This document shows, piece after piece, positions 26,386 through 35,644 of a stretch of 64,000 nucleotides of DNA. A program made the translations under genes and the position numbers. Position 1 is the stretch's first letter. The number at the start of each line of letters is the position of its first letter. The notes beneath the pieces are model-generated. The model saw nothing but the letters and a program-made list of their open reading frames with translations. It was not told where the DNA came from and made no database searches. Source of the DNA: UA16 sp002292325 (GTDB lineage: Bacteria > Bacteroidota > Bacteroidia > Flavobacteriales_D > Sanyastnellaceae); assembly GCA_943788645.1 (NCBI GenBank), contig CALSRC010000001.1:186001-250000 (forward strand). The letters run 5' to 3'.

Positions 26386-28617
26386 ATGAGCGACGAAAAT
26401 CCGCATGCAAATGCCAAGAACACGTACAACGTGAACAGCGAAAGCAAATGCCCTTTCTTGGGAGGAGCATTGAAACAAAGCGCCGGTGGTGGCACTCGAA
26501 ATACGGACTGGTGGCCGAATCAACTGAACCTCAGTATTTTGCGTCAGAACTCTGCGTTGTCGAATCCGATGGGTGAAGACTTCGACTACAAGAAAGAATT
26601 TGAGTCGTTGGATTATGATGCGCTCAAAGCGGACATCAACCGCTTAATGACGGATTCACAGGATTGGTGGCCAGCAGATTATGGTCATTACGGTCCTTTT
26701 TTCATTCGCATGGCATGGCACAGTGCTGGAACATACAGAATTGCTGATGGCCGCGGTGGCGGGGGATCAGGAATGCAGCGGTTTGCTCCGCTGAATAGCT
26801 GGCCCGACAATGCCAATTTGGATAAGGCACGTTTGCTCTTATGGCCGATTAAGCAGAAGTATGGCAAAAAGATTTCGTGGGCGGATTTGATGATCCTCGC
26901 GGGGAATTGTGCGTTGGAAACGATGGGGTTCAAAACATTTGGATTCGGAGGTGGCCGGGCAGATGTTTGGGAGCCGGAAGAAGATATTTATTGGGGTTCA
27001 GAGGGAGAGTGGCTGGCTGATAAGCGATATACAGGAGATCGTGAGCTCGAGAACCCCCTGGCGGCGGTTCAGATGGGGTTGATTTATGTCAACCCAGAAG
27101 GTCCCAATGGAAATCCGGATCCGATCGCTTCCGCTCGTGACATTCGTGAGACGTTTGGTCGCATGGCGATGAACGACGAGGAAACCGTAGCGTTGATTGC
27201 GGGGGGACACACGTTTGGCAAGACGCACGGTGCTGCAGACCCAGAAAAGCATGTCGGTGCAGAGCCGGCGGGTGCTGGAATTGAGGAGCAGAGCATGGGT
27301 TGGAAAAATACGTATGGAACCGGTGCTGGCGGTGACGCGATCACGAGTGGATTGGAAGGTGCCTGGACGACAACGCCCATTCAGTGGAGCAACAACTACT
27401 TTGAAAACCTATTTGGTTTCGAGTGGGAGCTTACCAAAAGCCCAGCAGGCGCTCAGCAATGGAAACCTAAAAACGGTGGCGGTGAAGGAAGTGTTCCGGA
27501 TGCGCACGACTCATCTAAGAGCCATACTCCGATTATGTTGACGACGGATTTAGCGCTGCGAATGGATCCAAAATATGCGGTGATTTCGAAGCGTTTTCAT
27601 GAGAACCCGGAAGAATTTGCCGACGCATTTGGACGGGCTTGGTTCAAGTTGACCCACCGAGACATGGGGCCGGTTGAGCGTTACCTCGGGCCTGAGGTGC
27701 CTGCAGAAGAATTGATTTGGCAGGACCCCGTTCCAACCCCGGCAAACGGAACATTGAGTGAGCACGATGTGGCGGCCTTGAAAACGAAAATCATGGCGTC
27801 TGGATTGACTGTTTCACAAATGGTTTCAACGGCATGGGCATCGGCATCCACCTACCGTGGAAGCGACAAGCGGGGAGGATCCAATGGCGGTCGGATTCGA
27901 CTCGCTCCTCAACGTTATTGGGAAGTGAACAACCCAACGCAACTGAGTCAGGTGCTTGATACGTTGGAGGGCATTCAAAAAGACTTCAATGCAACGGGCA
28001 GCACTCAGGTGTCCATGGCAGATTTGATTGTTCTCGCGGGCTGTGCGGGTGTTGAAAAAGCGTCGTCGAATGCAGGTCACCAAGTCTCGGTTCCATTTAC
28101 ATCAGGTCGGGGAGACGCAACGGATGCACAGACCGACGTGGATTCGTTTGCAGTTTTAGAGCCGCGTGCGGATGGATTTAGGAACTACAAGAAAGCAAGC
28201 GCAACAGCATCAACCGAAGAGATGTTGATTGACAAAGCGCAATTAATGACCTTGACCGCGCCTGAAATGACTGCATTGGTTGGAGGCATGCGGGTCATTG
28301 GAACGAATTACGATGGCTCGATGCACGGGGTCTTTACAGACCGTCCGGGCGAATTAACAAACGACTTCTTTGTGAACTTGCTCGACATGAACACCACATG
28401 GAAAGCAGTGGACCCAGTCTCAGAAGGGTTTGCAGGTTCTGACCGGGTAACGGGAGAAACGAAATGGACAGCTTCCCGCACAGACCTCATCTTTGGTTCT
28501 AACTCTGAGTTGCGAGCCATTGCAGAGGTTTATGGTTGTGCTGACGGCGAGGAGCGGTTTGTGAATGATTTCGTGCGCGCTTGGGCGAAGGTGATGGACC
28601 TCGATCGCGCTTCTTGA
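26386..28617 (+). CDS. katG: Catalase-peroxidase KatG
   Basis: This 743-residue bifunctional heme enzyme breaks down hydrogen peroxide in the cytoplasm. The distal pocket is R108-x-x-W111-H112 in RMAWHSAGTYR. Y234 (GLIYVNPEGPNG) and M260 (FGRMAMND) complete the Met-Tyr-Trp adduct needed for catalase activity. The proximal heme ligand is the His in GGHTFGKTHG. The second, inactive peroxidase-like half is present in full. The length matches the family. It is a single gene with 147 bp upstream; I see no certain regulator site there. Confidence 0.97.
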   Translation: MSDENPHANAKNTYNVNSESKCPFLGGALKQSAGGGTRNTDWWPNQLNLSILRQNSALSNPMGEDFDYKKEFESLDYDALKADINRLMTDSQDWWPADYGHYGPFFIRMAWHSAGTYRIADGRGGGGSGMQRFAPLNSWPDNANLDKARLLLWPIKQKYGKKISWADLMILAGNCALETMGFKTFGFGGGRADVWEPEEDIYWGSEGEWLADKRYTGDRELENPLAAVQMGLIYVNPEGPNGNPDPIASARDIRETFGRMAMNDEETVALIAGGHTFGKTHGAADPEKHVGAEPAGAGIEEQSMGWKNTYGTGAGGDAITSGLEGAWTTTPIQWSNNYFENLFGFEWELTKSPAGAQQWKPKNGGGEGSVPDAHDSSKSHTPIMLTTDLALRMDPKYAVISKRFHENPEEFADAFGRAWFKLTHRDMGPVERYLGPEVPAEELIWQDPVPTPANGTLSEHDVAALKTKIMASGLTVSQMVSTAWASASTYRGSDKRGGSNGGRIRLAPQRYWEVNNPTQLSQVLDTLEGIQKDFNATGSTQVSMADLIVLAGCAGVEKASSNAGHQVSVPFTSGRGDATDAQTDVDSFAVLEPRADGFRNYKKASATASTEEMLIDKAQLMTLTAPEMTALVGGMRVIGTNYDGSMHGVFTDRPGELTNDFFVNLLDMNTTWKAVDPVSEGFAGSDRVTGETKWTASRTDLIFGSNSELRAIAEVYGCADGEERFVNDFVRAWAKVMDLDRAS

Positions 28618-28767
28618 ACTCTCCACCAGTGACGTTCGGGACTGCAATCAGGCCTTTACATCATTGACTTTCAACCGGCCCAAACATCACAGGGACTCAA
28701 GTTCTCAGCATCCTTGAGGATTGGCAGCGCTTGTCATGAATCTGGACCACTTGCTAAAACCGGTGCT

Positions 28768-28920
28768 TTGCAGAACCTAATCAACAAGATAAAAAGTTCC
28801 ATTGATCTCTCATCTGACGCGGAGGAACACATCCATTCCATTGCCACAGAGAGGCAGGTGTCCAAGGGAGATGTATTGATCCAAGAGGGTCAAATGGTGA
28901 ACAAAACCTATTTTGTCGAG
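28768..28920 (+). pseudogene. Remnant of a Crp/Fnr-family regulator (N-terminal cyclic-nucleotide-binding fold only)
   Basis: From a TTG at 28768, about 50 codons read as the start of a Bacteroidota Crp-like protein: LINKIKSSIDLS, then ATERQVSKGDVLIQEGQ and KTYFVE, the first strands of a cNMP-binding domain. After YFVE the sequence changes abruptly to an AT-rich, hydrophobic, Cys-rich tail (stop at 29028) with no family resemblance. The rest of the binding domain and the helix-turn-helix are absent from the window. The point of change, about 28920, probably marks one edge of inserted or rearranged DNA. Confidence 0.6.
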
Positions 28921-29008
28921 TGCAGCCAAAGTTTCTTTGCTAAAACCTGCTGCGGTGTACTTTGTGTAATCTCTTGCTATTATTTTTTGTTATTTATTAG
29001 TTTATTAC

Positions 29009-30397
29009 TTATTCGCCATTTGTTTTAATATGATGATACAATTCATAGATGGCTTTGCCGTCACCTAAAGCGTTCCACAAATCATCACCAGTAGCGCCAT
29101 CCGGCAGTTCGCCATCTAACAAATCTTCAAACATATTATGGCAGCAAATACACCAATCTTCTGTGCCTTTATCTTCTTCTCCCCATATTGATATTACACC
29201 ATCATAGGAACGATCTGCAGCATAACCATCGTAAATAGCAACTTCCCAGGAATTAAACCAGCGTGATAAGACGTCGTCACGATTTGCATGCCCATGCCCA
29301 ATTACCTCATTGGTTTCCATATTCAATTGTATGGAGAATTTATCTATTTTATGACAAGCAGGACCATTATCTAGCCAAAATGTAACATACTTGCCCCATG
29401 CTAATTTGTAGTCAGGAAAAAATTGCTTGGGTAATTTCATTTTAGGAATATCATTTTCTACAAACTCGACCATTCCCTCATCCGAGAGGTTCTGCTTGAT
29501 GTGATGGTACAATTCATAGATGGCTTTGCCGTCACCTAAAGCGTTCCACAAATCATCACCAGTAGCGCCATCCGGCAGTTCGCCATCTAACAAATCTTCA
29601 AACATATTATGGCAGCAAATACACCAATCTTCTGTGCCTTTATCTTCTTCTCCCCATATTGACATTACACCATCATAGGAACGATTTGCAGCATAACCAT
29701 CGTAAATAGCAACTTCCCAGGAATTAAACCAGCGTGATAAGACGTCGTCACGATCTGCATGCCCAATTACCTCATTGGTTTCCATATTCAATTGTATGGA
29801 GAATTTATCTATTTTATGACAAGCAGGACCATTATCTAGCCAAAATGTAACATACTTGCCCCATGCTAATTTGTAGTCAGGAAAAAATTGCTTGGGTAAT
29901 TTCATTTTAGGAATATCATTTTCTACAAACTCGACCATTCCCTCATCCGAGAGGTTCTGCTTGATGTGATGGTACAATTCGCTGAACCACTTTCCATTGA
30001 AAATTTTGTTGAATCGCTCTTCACTCAGGGTCGCTGGCAATTCTCCATCATCACATCCTTCGAAAGTGTCGTGCCACAGTGCATCACACAACATGATGTA
30101 CGAGCGGTCAAACAATTTGATATGCGCTGAGCTTGCATACTCCTCTTGATTGTGTTGGTAGAGAAGTGCTTCACCGCCGAACCACCGACCTTCTCTTTCA
30201 GAGTATTCATTTACCTTTTCGCAACCTAGAATGTGCCCCGTTGCTAGGGAAACTTTGATATGAAACCCGTTGGTTTTCAAATCCGGTGAGTTCAGAAGAC
30301 GGATGTCCACAAAGCTGCCCCAACTCAAATCCCATTCCGGGGTCAAGTGCTCGGGAAGCTTCATTTTTCGGAGCGATTCAATGTTGTAATCTGACAT
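29009..30397 (-). CDS. Unknown protein of three tandem domains, two nearly identical
   Basis: This 462-residue protein has no signal peptide or membrane segment and is strongly acidic. It consists of three homologous units of about 140-157 residues. Unit 1 (about 12-148) is divergent. Units 2 and 3 (about 165-303 and 320-460) differ by only a few residues and a two-residue insertion (GHAD versus GHGHAN). Recurring features are MKLPxxF...W..YV, a Gly-His turn, WFNSWEVAIYDG, IWGEEDKG, the cluster WCICCHNMFEDLLDGELP, and a final ELYHHIK. I do not recognise the family. Tandem copies of small acidic domains occur in immunity proteins, but this is analogy only. I start at the ATG at 30397, since the earlier 21 codons look non-coding. 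Base composition is much more AT-rich than the core genes. Confidence 0.7.
   Translation of the reverse strand: MSDYNIESLRKMKLPEHLTPEWDLSWGSFVDIRLLNSPDLKTNGFHIKVSLATGHILGCEKVNEYSEREGRWFGGEALLYQHNQEEYASSAHIKLFDRSYIMLCDALWHDTFEGCDDGELPATLSEERFNKIFNGKWFSELYHHIKQNLSDEGMVEFVENDIPKMKLPKQFFPDYKLAWGKYVTFWLDNGPACHKIDKFSIQLNMETNEVIGHADRDDVLSRWFNSWEVAIYDGYAANRSYDGVMSIWGEEDKGTEDWCICCHNMFEDLLDGELPDGATGDDLWNALGDGKAIYELYHHIKQNLSDEGMVEFVENDIPKMKLPKQFFPDYKLAWGKYVTFWLDNGPACHKIDKFSIQLNMETNEVIGHGHANRDDVLSRWFNSWEVAIYDGYAADRSYDGVISIWGEEDKGTEDWCICCHNMFEDLLDGELPDGATGDDLWNALGDGKAIYELYHHIKTNGE
29030..29976. repeat. Direct tandem duplication of about 470 bp
   Basis: The segment starting at ATTCATAGATGGC (29041) recurs at 29512, and the same junction (TGGTACAATTC) returns at 29971, giving periods of 471 and 465 bp. 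The two copies differ by a handful of substitutions and one 6-bp insertion/deletion (GCATGCCCATGCCC against GCATGCCC). Because the period is a multiple of three, the reading frame is kept. The near identity implies recent duplication, ongoing conversion, or an assembly artefact. Confidence 0.9.
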
Positions 30398-30652
30398 AAT
30401 TAAATATTTGTTTATTGCTTTAATGAAATTTCCCGAAATTAAGTGAATAAGATCCACCAACGATTAGATGGCTTTAAAACCGATGCTTTTCCCAAAAAAT
30501 AGAAGATTTAGCATTAAAACATCCCATAGACATTGGACGTCAATAAAAATAAAACAAACTATTTAGTAAATTACAAAGCCACAGGATCGAGCAAGTCTCA
30601 ATTAACTGTAACAATGATCTAAGCTCAAACAATTTCCAACCTAATCCAATCG

Positions 30653-31600
30653 ATGTCAAAAGAAGAATCCATTAGGCCTATACAAGCCATACTCAAAGAG
30701 GAAATCGATGAGATTAAAGAAGGACTAAAGCCATCGTTAGACGTTTTGGTGGTGGGGATGAATCCAAGTCTCTCACAATGGACCTACAAGCAACTTTATA
30801 ACTGCCTCAAAAAGCGAAAAAAAGAGGGAGGGCTTCTAAAAGTATTGAACATTTTGAGTCAGAATGGCGAAGGCGGAGAGGAATTTGTAGGCAGTCTTAA
30901 CGATAAAAAACGTTGGAATAAATGGGTGGGAGACACGTTTTTTACGCCACAAGCAGACGGCAAGGCAGAAGCTTTCAGTGCGCTGCAGTATTTCTTTGTG
31001 GAGGGCAAGGAAAAATCTTCAATCGATCCGATGTCCTGGCCAGTTGTGGGCCAAAAAGATGACCTTTCCAAGAAGAAAACAATACCCTACTTCAACGCCA
31101 TCCGCAAAACGCTTGCCGCAGGACTGAAGGCAATGCAAACCGAACCCGATTTGAATGATGACCAGCGAAAGCTGACGTGGTATCATATCGACTTGTTTCA
31201 CTACCGAGAAACGGATCAAGAATCGCTTCTCGCAAGTCTCAAAGACGGAGGAGAGTGGAGTGATAATGCCCGAAAGGCAGTTGAGGTGTTTTGGGAGCAG
31301 GTAAAGGACCTAAAGCCTCACGTGCTGTTGGTCGCCAATTCGAATGTTTCGGATCTCATTTTTTCGAACTACGACGACGTCTTGAAAGAGACGTTCAATC
31401 TTGGTAGTGCTACGGGCCGTGAGGGATTCGGTAAAAAGTTGGAATGGGATAGGGATTCCTTCTCACTCCGAATTAAGGCTGATCCTTCCGAACAGATGCC
31501 CAAGGTGGTTTTCTCAAGGCAATTGTCAAGAGGAGCGAGCAATGCCATGTTGTACTTTGTGGCGAAAGAAATCGGTCGAATGCTATCATCAACGGATTGA
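30653..31600 (+). CDS. Uracil-DNA-glycosylase-superfamily-like protein
   Basis: This 315-residue cytoplasmic protein shows LDVLVVGMNPSLSQ near the N-terminus, like the first strand and active-site loop (GxNPS) of uracil-DNA-glycosylase-fold proteins. Strands at TWYHIDLFHYRE and PHVLLVANSNVSDLIF follow, then a late MPKVVFSRQLSRGASN in the place of the family's HPS-type motif, where the expected His is missing. The match is by pattern only, so glycosylase activity is not assured; it could be a DNA- or nucleotide-binding relative. It is followed after 24 bp by the nucleotidase-like gene in the same direction, probably one transcript. It lies directly after an AT-rich accessory segment. Confidence 0.55.
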   Translation: MSKEESIRPIQAILKEEIDEIKEGLKPSLDVLVVGMNPSLSQWTYKQLYNCLKKRKKEGGLLKVLNILSQNGEGGEEFVGSLNDKKRWNKWVGDTFFTPQADGKAEAFSALQYFFVEGKEKSSIDPMSWPVVGQKDDLSKKKTIPYFNAIRKTLAAGLKAMQTEPDLNDDQRKLTWYHIDLFHYRETDQESLLASLKDGGEWSDNARKAVEVFWEQVKDLKPHVLLVANSNVSDLIFSNYDDVLKETFNLGSATGREGFGKKLEWDRDSFSLRIKADPSEQMPKVVFSRQLSRGASNAMLYFVAKEIGRMLSSTD

Positions 31601-31624
31601 ACAAACAAAAGCAGAAAAACGACC

Positions 31625-32935
31625 ATGACTGCCTTTAGCAAAGATGAACACCGAATTGTCGATGAGTTGAATAAGTTCTTCAATCGTGGCATTTCGCGGG
31701 ATGATTTTGAACAGTTGTATGGATTCTTTTTTAACAACGGACGCCCCGTGCATACCGTGTTTGTTCGGCTTGGTCGGTTGTTGAAGGTGTTTGTCGAAAG
31801 CCGATGCCAAGAAGGTGAGGAGGCATTGAGAACCGAACTCGATCGCGTTGAAAAGCTCATGATGCGGAATGGCGTTGATTTTGAAGTCATTCGTGTGTGC
31901 ATTGACCTCGATGGGGTGGTGGTGGATTATGAACAAGGAACGAAAGCGTGGAAGGAACAGCACGGTGACAGAGAAGAAGGGATGTTTTTGAGCTTCCCGC
32001 CGATTGAAGGAGCCATCGATGCAGTTCAATTGTTGCTTGGTGACCCAAGGTTTGACGTTTATTTTGTGTCAACGGCACCGTGGTCCAACCCAAGTGCCTG
32101 GACGGACAAAAGGTTGTGGCTAGAGCAACACTTTGGAGAGGTGGTGAAAAAGCGTCTCGTGCTGACCCACCGAAAAGACCTCGTGGTCGGGGACGTGCTC
32201 ATCGACGACCGACCCAACAACGGAGCGTTGGAATTCCCGGGCTGGTGGATGCATTTTGGCAGCGAAGAAATACCACATTGGAGAGCGGTGATTTCGCTGC
32301 TATGCGATTGTGATTTGTTCATTGGACCTTCTGGTGTCAAAGTATCACGGATGGAGTTCCTTGAAGAGTGCCTGAAGTCTTGGGTGCTGAAAGAGGAGTC
32401 CGGTCTTCCCTACGAATTGGAAGACACCCTCTTGGAGGTGCGCTCTTCCGCTACTTCAATTCCTGCATCCGAAATGGTGAGCGTTCCAACCGCTTCCGGT
32501 GAGCGAATCTGCTTCTCCCGGTGGGACTTGGGCTTGGAAATTGCCGAATTGATGGAATTTGCGAACGAAGAGGGGTTGGATTGGTCCTATGTTTGCTTGG
32601 ATCACGCGTGGAGATACCGGGAGTTCTTGTCGGATTCCATTGCGCTCCTTTGTGATCTGGACCTGTACCATACGGGGGATGTCATAGGTCAAGGGGCAAT
32701 CACGCCTATATGGCGTCCAGATCGGCAGAAGCCTCAGTGGAAAGGTGGAGGCCGTGCCATCTTCGCATCCAGCACCCTCTCGCAACATACCGTTCGGTTC
32801 ATTTCTGACGAAGAGGCGGATGTCGTTACCCGTTCAGGGCCTGCTCGTGTGGGATACTCGGAAGGGGTGAGGGCTGTGAAAGGGACGGATGGAAAATGGC
32901 GAGAGTTGCAGAAACTGTTTTCAAGGCACAGTTAA
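31625..32935 (+). CDS. Three-part protein with a central 5'(3')-deoxyribonucleotidase-like HAD domain
   Basis: This 436-residue protein has a helical N-terminal region (about 1-90) with no family I recognise. A HAD phosphatase domain follows (about 95-235) with nucleophile motif CIDLDGVVVDYEQG (DxD), FVSTAPWSNPSAW (motif II Ser/Thr), and HRKDLVVGDVLIDDRPNNG (Lys and the acidic pair). The WSNPSAWxxKRLWLEQHFG region is characteristic of NT5C-type 5'(3')-deoxyribonucleotidases, which remove phosphate from deoxynucleoside monophosphates. The C-terminal 200 residues (Trp- and Asp-rich, for example FSRWDLGLEIAELM and WRYREFL) are unknown. A nucleotidase beside a glycosylase-like protein could act on DNA bases or nucleotide pools, for example in phage defence; that is inference. 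Confidence 0.65.
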   Translation: MTAFSKDEHRIVDELNKFFNRGISRDDFEQLYGFFFNNGRPVHTVFVRLGRLLKVFVESRCQEGEEALRTELDRVEKLMMRNGVDFEVIRVCIDLDGVVVDYEQGTKAWKEQHGDREEGMFLSFPPIEGAIDAVQLLLGDPRFDVYFVSTAPWSNPSAWTDKRLWLEQHFGEVVKKRLVLTHRKDLVVGDVLIDDRPNNGALEFPGWWMHFGSEEIPHWRAVISLLCDCDLFIGPSGVKVSRMEFLEECLKSWVLKEESGLPYELEDTLLEVRSSATSIPASEMVSVPTASGERICFSRWDLGLEIAELMEFANEEGLDWSYVCLDHAWRYREFLSDSIALLCDLDLYHTGDVIGQGAITPIWRPDRQKPQWKGGGRAIFASSTLSQHTVRFISDEEADVVTRSGPARVGYSEGVRAVKGTDGKWRELQKLFSRHS

Positions 32936-33057
32936 CTTGGCGCGAGCGCACCAGATTCAATTGGAAATGGAAGATTGGTTTGCACTGACAGAAGCCAGTT
33001 GGGGACAAAGTGCCTTGATAGCTTGAATCAACGTTGGCAACGATCGTGAAGGATTCG

Positions 33058-34350
33058 CTAGTGCGTGACGGTAATTTTTTGCGTGATCGGTCGATCTTCC
33101 CCCAACTTACAGATGTACATGCCAGCGGCAAGGCCAGGCAAGACAATACGTGTGGTGCCGTTGATCCATGCGTTGTACACTTCACGACCTTGGGTGTTGA
33201 AAATTCGAAGCCGCTCAAAATCAGTGCCATTGGCGAGCACATGAATCATTTCATTCGGACCGATGGCCGTTGGAAAGAGCCAAGGTCCTGATAATTCCGC
33301 TTCTGAAATGGAAGCGGGGTTTCCATTGAAGACAACGTTGTCGTAGTAGTAGTCTGTCGAACCACTGAGGTACCCCGGGTTTCCAAAGTCAAAAAAGATG
33401 GACAAAATCCGGTAGTTGAAATTCATATTGAACGGCTGAGTTCCCGGGACGGGCTGGGCGAAATTGAACGTCAAAGTTTCCCATTCATAACTCGTTGTTG
33501 TGTTCACCTGTGTTTCAACGCTGTTCGCCATGTTCATGTATTCCTCTGCTTTTAGGCGCACCGGCAAGCCAGGTGTGGGCGAGTAAACATCAACGCTTAT
33601 GCTGGTGTAACCCGATTCAAACGGAATAGAAGAAGCCAAACCAAGCGGTGTGCTCACGGTTGTTCCTGCATAATCGAGCGCCAAGTAATGCTTGGTCACC
33701 TTGGTCACCTTGTTTGTTTCGTCCGTTGGGTCGGTACTGAGTTCCGCAAAGTTACCCGCAAATGATGTGGTCTGATAGTGTACGGATTCATCTTCATGGT
33801 TGATAGGTAGGTCCACTTGGATGAGCTCTCCCGCGCCATCAAACAATTCAACATCGTCGAAATAGATGGTGGAGAGGTCGGTACCGTCTCCGTACATCCC
33901 AAAATCCAACATGAACGCAAGTTGATTGAACACGCCAGACGGAAGACCTGTGAAGTCCCACTCCAGTTCTTGCCAATCATTGGACACAGTGGTAATCGCA
34001 TCGAGTTCAGAGACCCCCTGTCCTTCTAACTTGAGTTTCATGATCGATCCTGTGAGCGGCGCGTGAACTTTCATTCGGATGGCACCAACAGCGGACAGGT
34101 CGAGGTAATCAGGAAGGGTCACAATGGATCCAGCCCAAATTTCACCACCGGGTTGACGCACAATTTTAGCGACGGTAGCACTTGGATTGTTGTCATTGGG
34201 ATTTGGGTTGGCCACCACAGAAGAGAGCGCTTGCTCGAAATCAACAAGCACAGGGGTGGTTTCCTCTGTTTCAAAGTCAAAAGGAAAAGTGATTTGTGAT
34301 TGGGCTCCAAAAACAAAACACAATGAAAGGAACAGAAATGGTAAACGCAT
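33058..34350 (-). CDS. T9SS-exported protein with two carbohydrate-binding-like beta domains
   Basis: This 430-residue protein has a signal peptide (MRLPFLFLSLCFVFG, cleavage near GAQS). Two galactose-binding/CBM-like beta-sandwich units follow (about 20-185 and 190-345), each with the pattern of a buried Trp/Phe core and a final YFDDVELF or YYDNVVF strand. The last 75 residues are a T9SS type A sorting domain (LRIFNTQGREVYN, LAAGMYICKLGE). The frame extends 14 codons upstream to 34392, but the signal peptide starts at 34350. It probably binds polysaccharide at the cell surface; no catalytic residues are evident. Confidence 0.8.
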   Translation of the reverse strand: MRLPFLFLSLCFVFGAQSQITFPFDFETEETTPVLVDFEQALSSVVANPNPNDNNPSATVAKIVRQPGGEIWAGSIVTLPDYLDLSAVGAIRMKVHAPLTGSIMKLKLEGQGVSELDAITTVSNDWQELEWDFTGLPSGVFNQLAFMLDFGMYGDGTDLSTIYFDDVELFDGAGELIQVDLPINHEDESVHYQTTSFAGNFAELSTDPTDETNKVTKVTKHYLALDYAGTTVSTPLGLASSIPFESGYTSISVDVYSPTPGLPVRLKAEEYMNMANSVETQVNTTTSYEWETLTFNFAQPVPGTQPFNMNFNYRILSIFFDFGNPGYLSGSTDYYYDNVVFNGNPASISEAELSGPWLFPTAIGPNEMIHVLANGTDFERLRIFNTQGREVYNAWINGTTRIVLPGLAAGMYICKLGEDRPITQKITVTH

Positions 34351-34493
34351 GGGAAATTGTTGAACGAGCCCACCAGGCATTTCAGGTGTCATGTTGGCTT
34401 TGGTTGCAAGTTAGTTCTGTTTGAGTGAATTACTTTCTGGTGGGCGATAGATTATCGAATCTCCCAAAGCCTCAAAGGAATTACCTTGCGCAG

Positions 34494-35624
34494 ATGATTC
34501 GCTCCATACCTGCAATGGCCTTCTTTGTTTTAGTTTACACCACGAGCCTCGCTCAGATGACCATGGGCCAAACGGATTGGTTGTTACTTGACGCGGACCG
34601 AGATGACCGCGAGGTACCGTGCATGGTTTGGTATCCAGCGGAAGAAGCGGGCTCAGAAACAACTCCATTGCCTGGACCTTTTCCAACGGTGGTGTTTGCG
34701 CACGGTTTTGTGATGGGCCCGGATGACTATGAAGGGTTTGCGCAAGGGATGGTGGATGCGGGATACGTGTTTGTTTCGCTTGGAACGGAGCAAGGATTCG
34801 CTCCGGATCATGGGATGTACGGGTTGGATGTTGCGTTTGTTGCCAATAGCATAGCGGGTGGTCTATCGAACGGTGTGCTGAGCGGTACATTGAATACACG
34901 TGCGGCAATAGCCGGGCACAGCATGGGAGGTGGAGCGACATGGTTGGCTGCTGCTGAGCAACCCACAATTGATGCCGTCATTGCCTTGGCTCCAGCAGAA
35001 ACAAGCCCATCCGCGATTGCGGTAGGTTCAGATATGAATGCACCTGTTTTGGTGATTTCAGGATCAGAAGATGCGGTCACTCCTCCGAGCACTCAGCATA
35101 TTCCCTTGTATGAGAGCACGGTCAATGCGCCGTGCCGTGCGTTTGTCTCGATCGAAAATGGAGGGCATTGTGGGTTTGCAGATCCTGGAACGCTTTGTGA
35201 CTTTGGGGAGTTGGGATTCAATGGCCTAGCTGCTTCGGAGCAACTAGAAATTTCATTGGGCTTAACGGTGCCGTGGTTGGATGCTTTTTTGAAAGACGAC
35301 CCAGAGGGATTGGATGTGCTCGACGCTTTGGCTTCCGAAGCGAATGTGACCTTGGAGTTGGCATGTGCACTGCAGGTTTTTGAGACAGCAATTGCGGGAC
35401 TGGATGTGCACCCGAACCCCGGAAGAGGTGGGGGGTACATTCGAAACAATTCACTCCAGAAAGCGAACCTAGAGGTCTACAACGCTACAGGTCAATTGGA
35501 ATACGCAGAACCGAACTTATCCCCAGGTAACTACGTTGAGCTGCGCTTGGATCCGGGTTTGTACTTCATCAAGATGGGTTACGAAGGCAGGGAAATTCAA
35601 TCCGCAACCTGGATCGTGTATTGA
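34494..35624 (+). CDS. Exported alpha/beta hydrolase (dienelactone hydrolase/chlorophyllase-like) with T9SS-type end
   Basis: This 376-residue protein has a signal peptide (AFFVLVYTTSLAQ). The alpha/beta hydrolase core carries an oxyanion-loop HGF (VVFAHGFVMGPDDY), nucleophile elbow GHSMGG, acid ISGSEDAVTPP and histidine ENGGHCGF, so the Ser-Asp-His triad is complete. The C-terminal 75 residues (LDVHPNPGRG, LEVYNATGQLEY, LDPGLYFIKMGYEGRE) match a T9SS sorting domain, placing the enzyme outside the cell. Esterase or polyester hydrolase activity is likely; the substrate is unknown. I chose the ATG at 34494, where the signal peptide begins and which follows a TAnnTTTG-like box (TTACCTTGCG) at about 34481. 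Confidence 0.8.
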   Translation: MIRSIPAMAFFVLVYTTSLAQMTMGQTDWLLLDADRDDREVPCMVWYPAEEAGSETTPLPGPFPTVVFAHGFVMGPDDYEGFAQGMVDAGYVFVSLGTEQGFAPDHGMYGLDVAFVANSIAGGLSNGVLSGTLNTRAAIAGHSMGGGATWLAAAEQPTIDAVIALAPAETSPSAIAVGSDMNAPVLVISGSEDAVTPPSTQHIPLYESTVNAPCRAFVSIENGGHCGFADPGTLCDFGELGFNGLAASEQLEISLGLTVPWLDAFLKDDPEGLDVLDALASEANVTLELACALQVFETAIAGLDVHPNPGRGGGYIRNNSLQKANLEVYNATGQLEYAEPNLSPGNYVELRLDPGLYFIKMGYEGREIQSATWIVY

Positions 35625-35644
35625 ACAACCAAAAGATCCGCTCT

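Noticed and set aside
29030..29976. Repeats considered as a CRISPR or insertion-sequence feature
   Set aside because: There are only two long direct copies without spacers, terminal inverted repeats or a transposase; it is an in-frame gene duplication.
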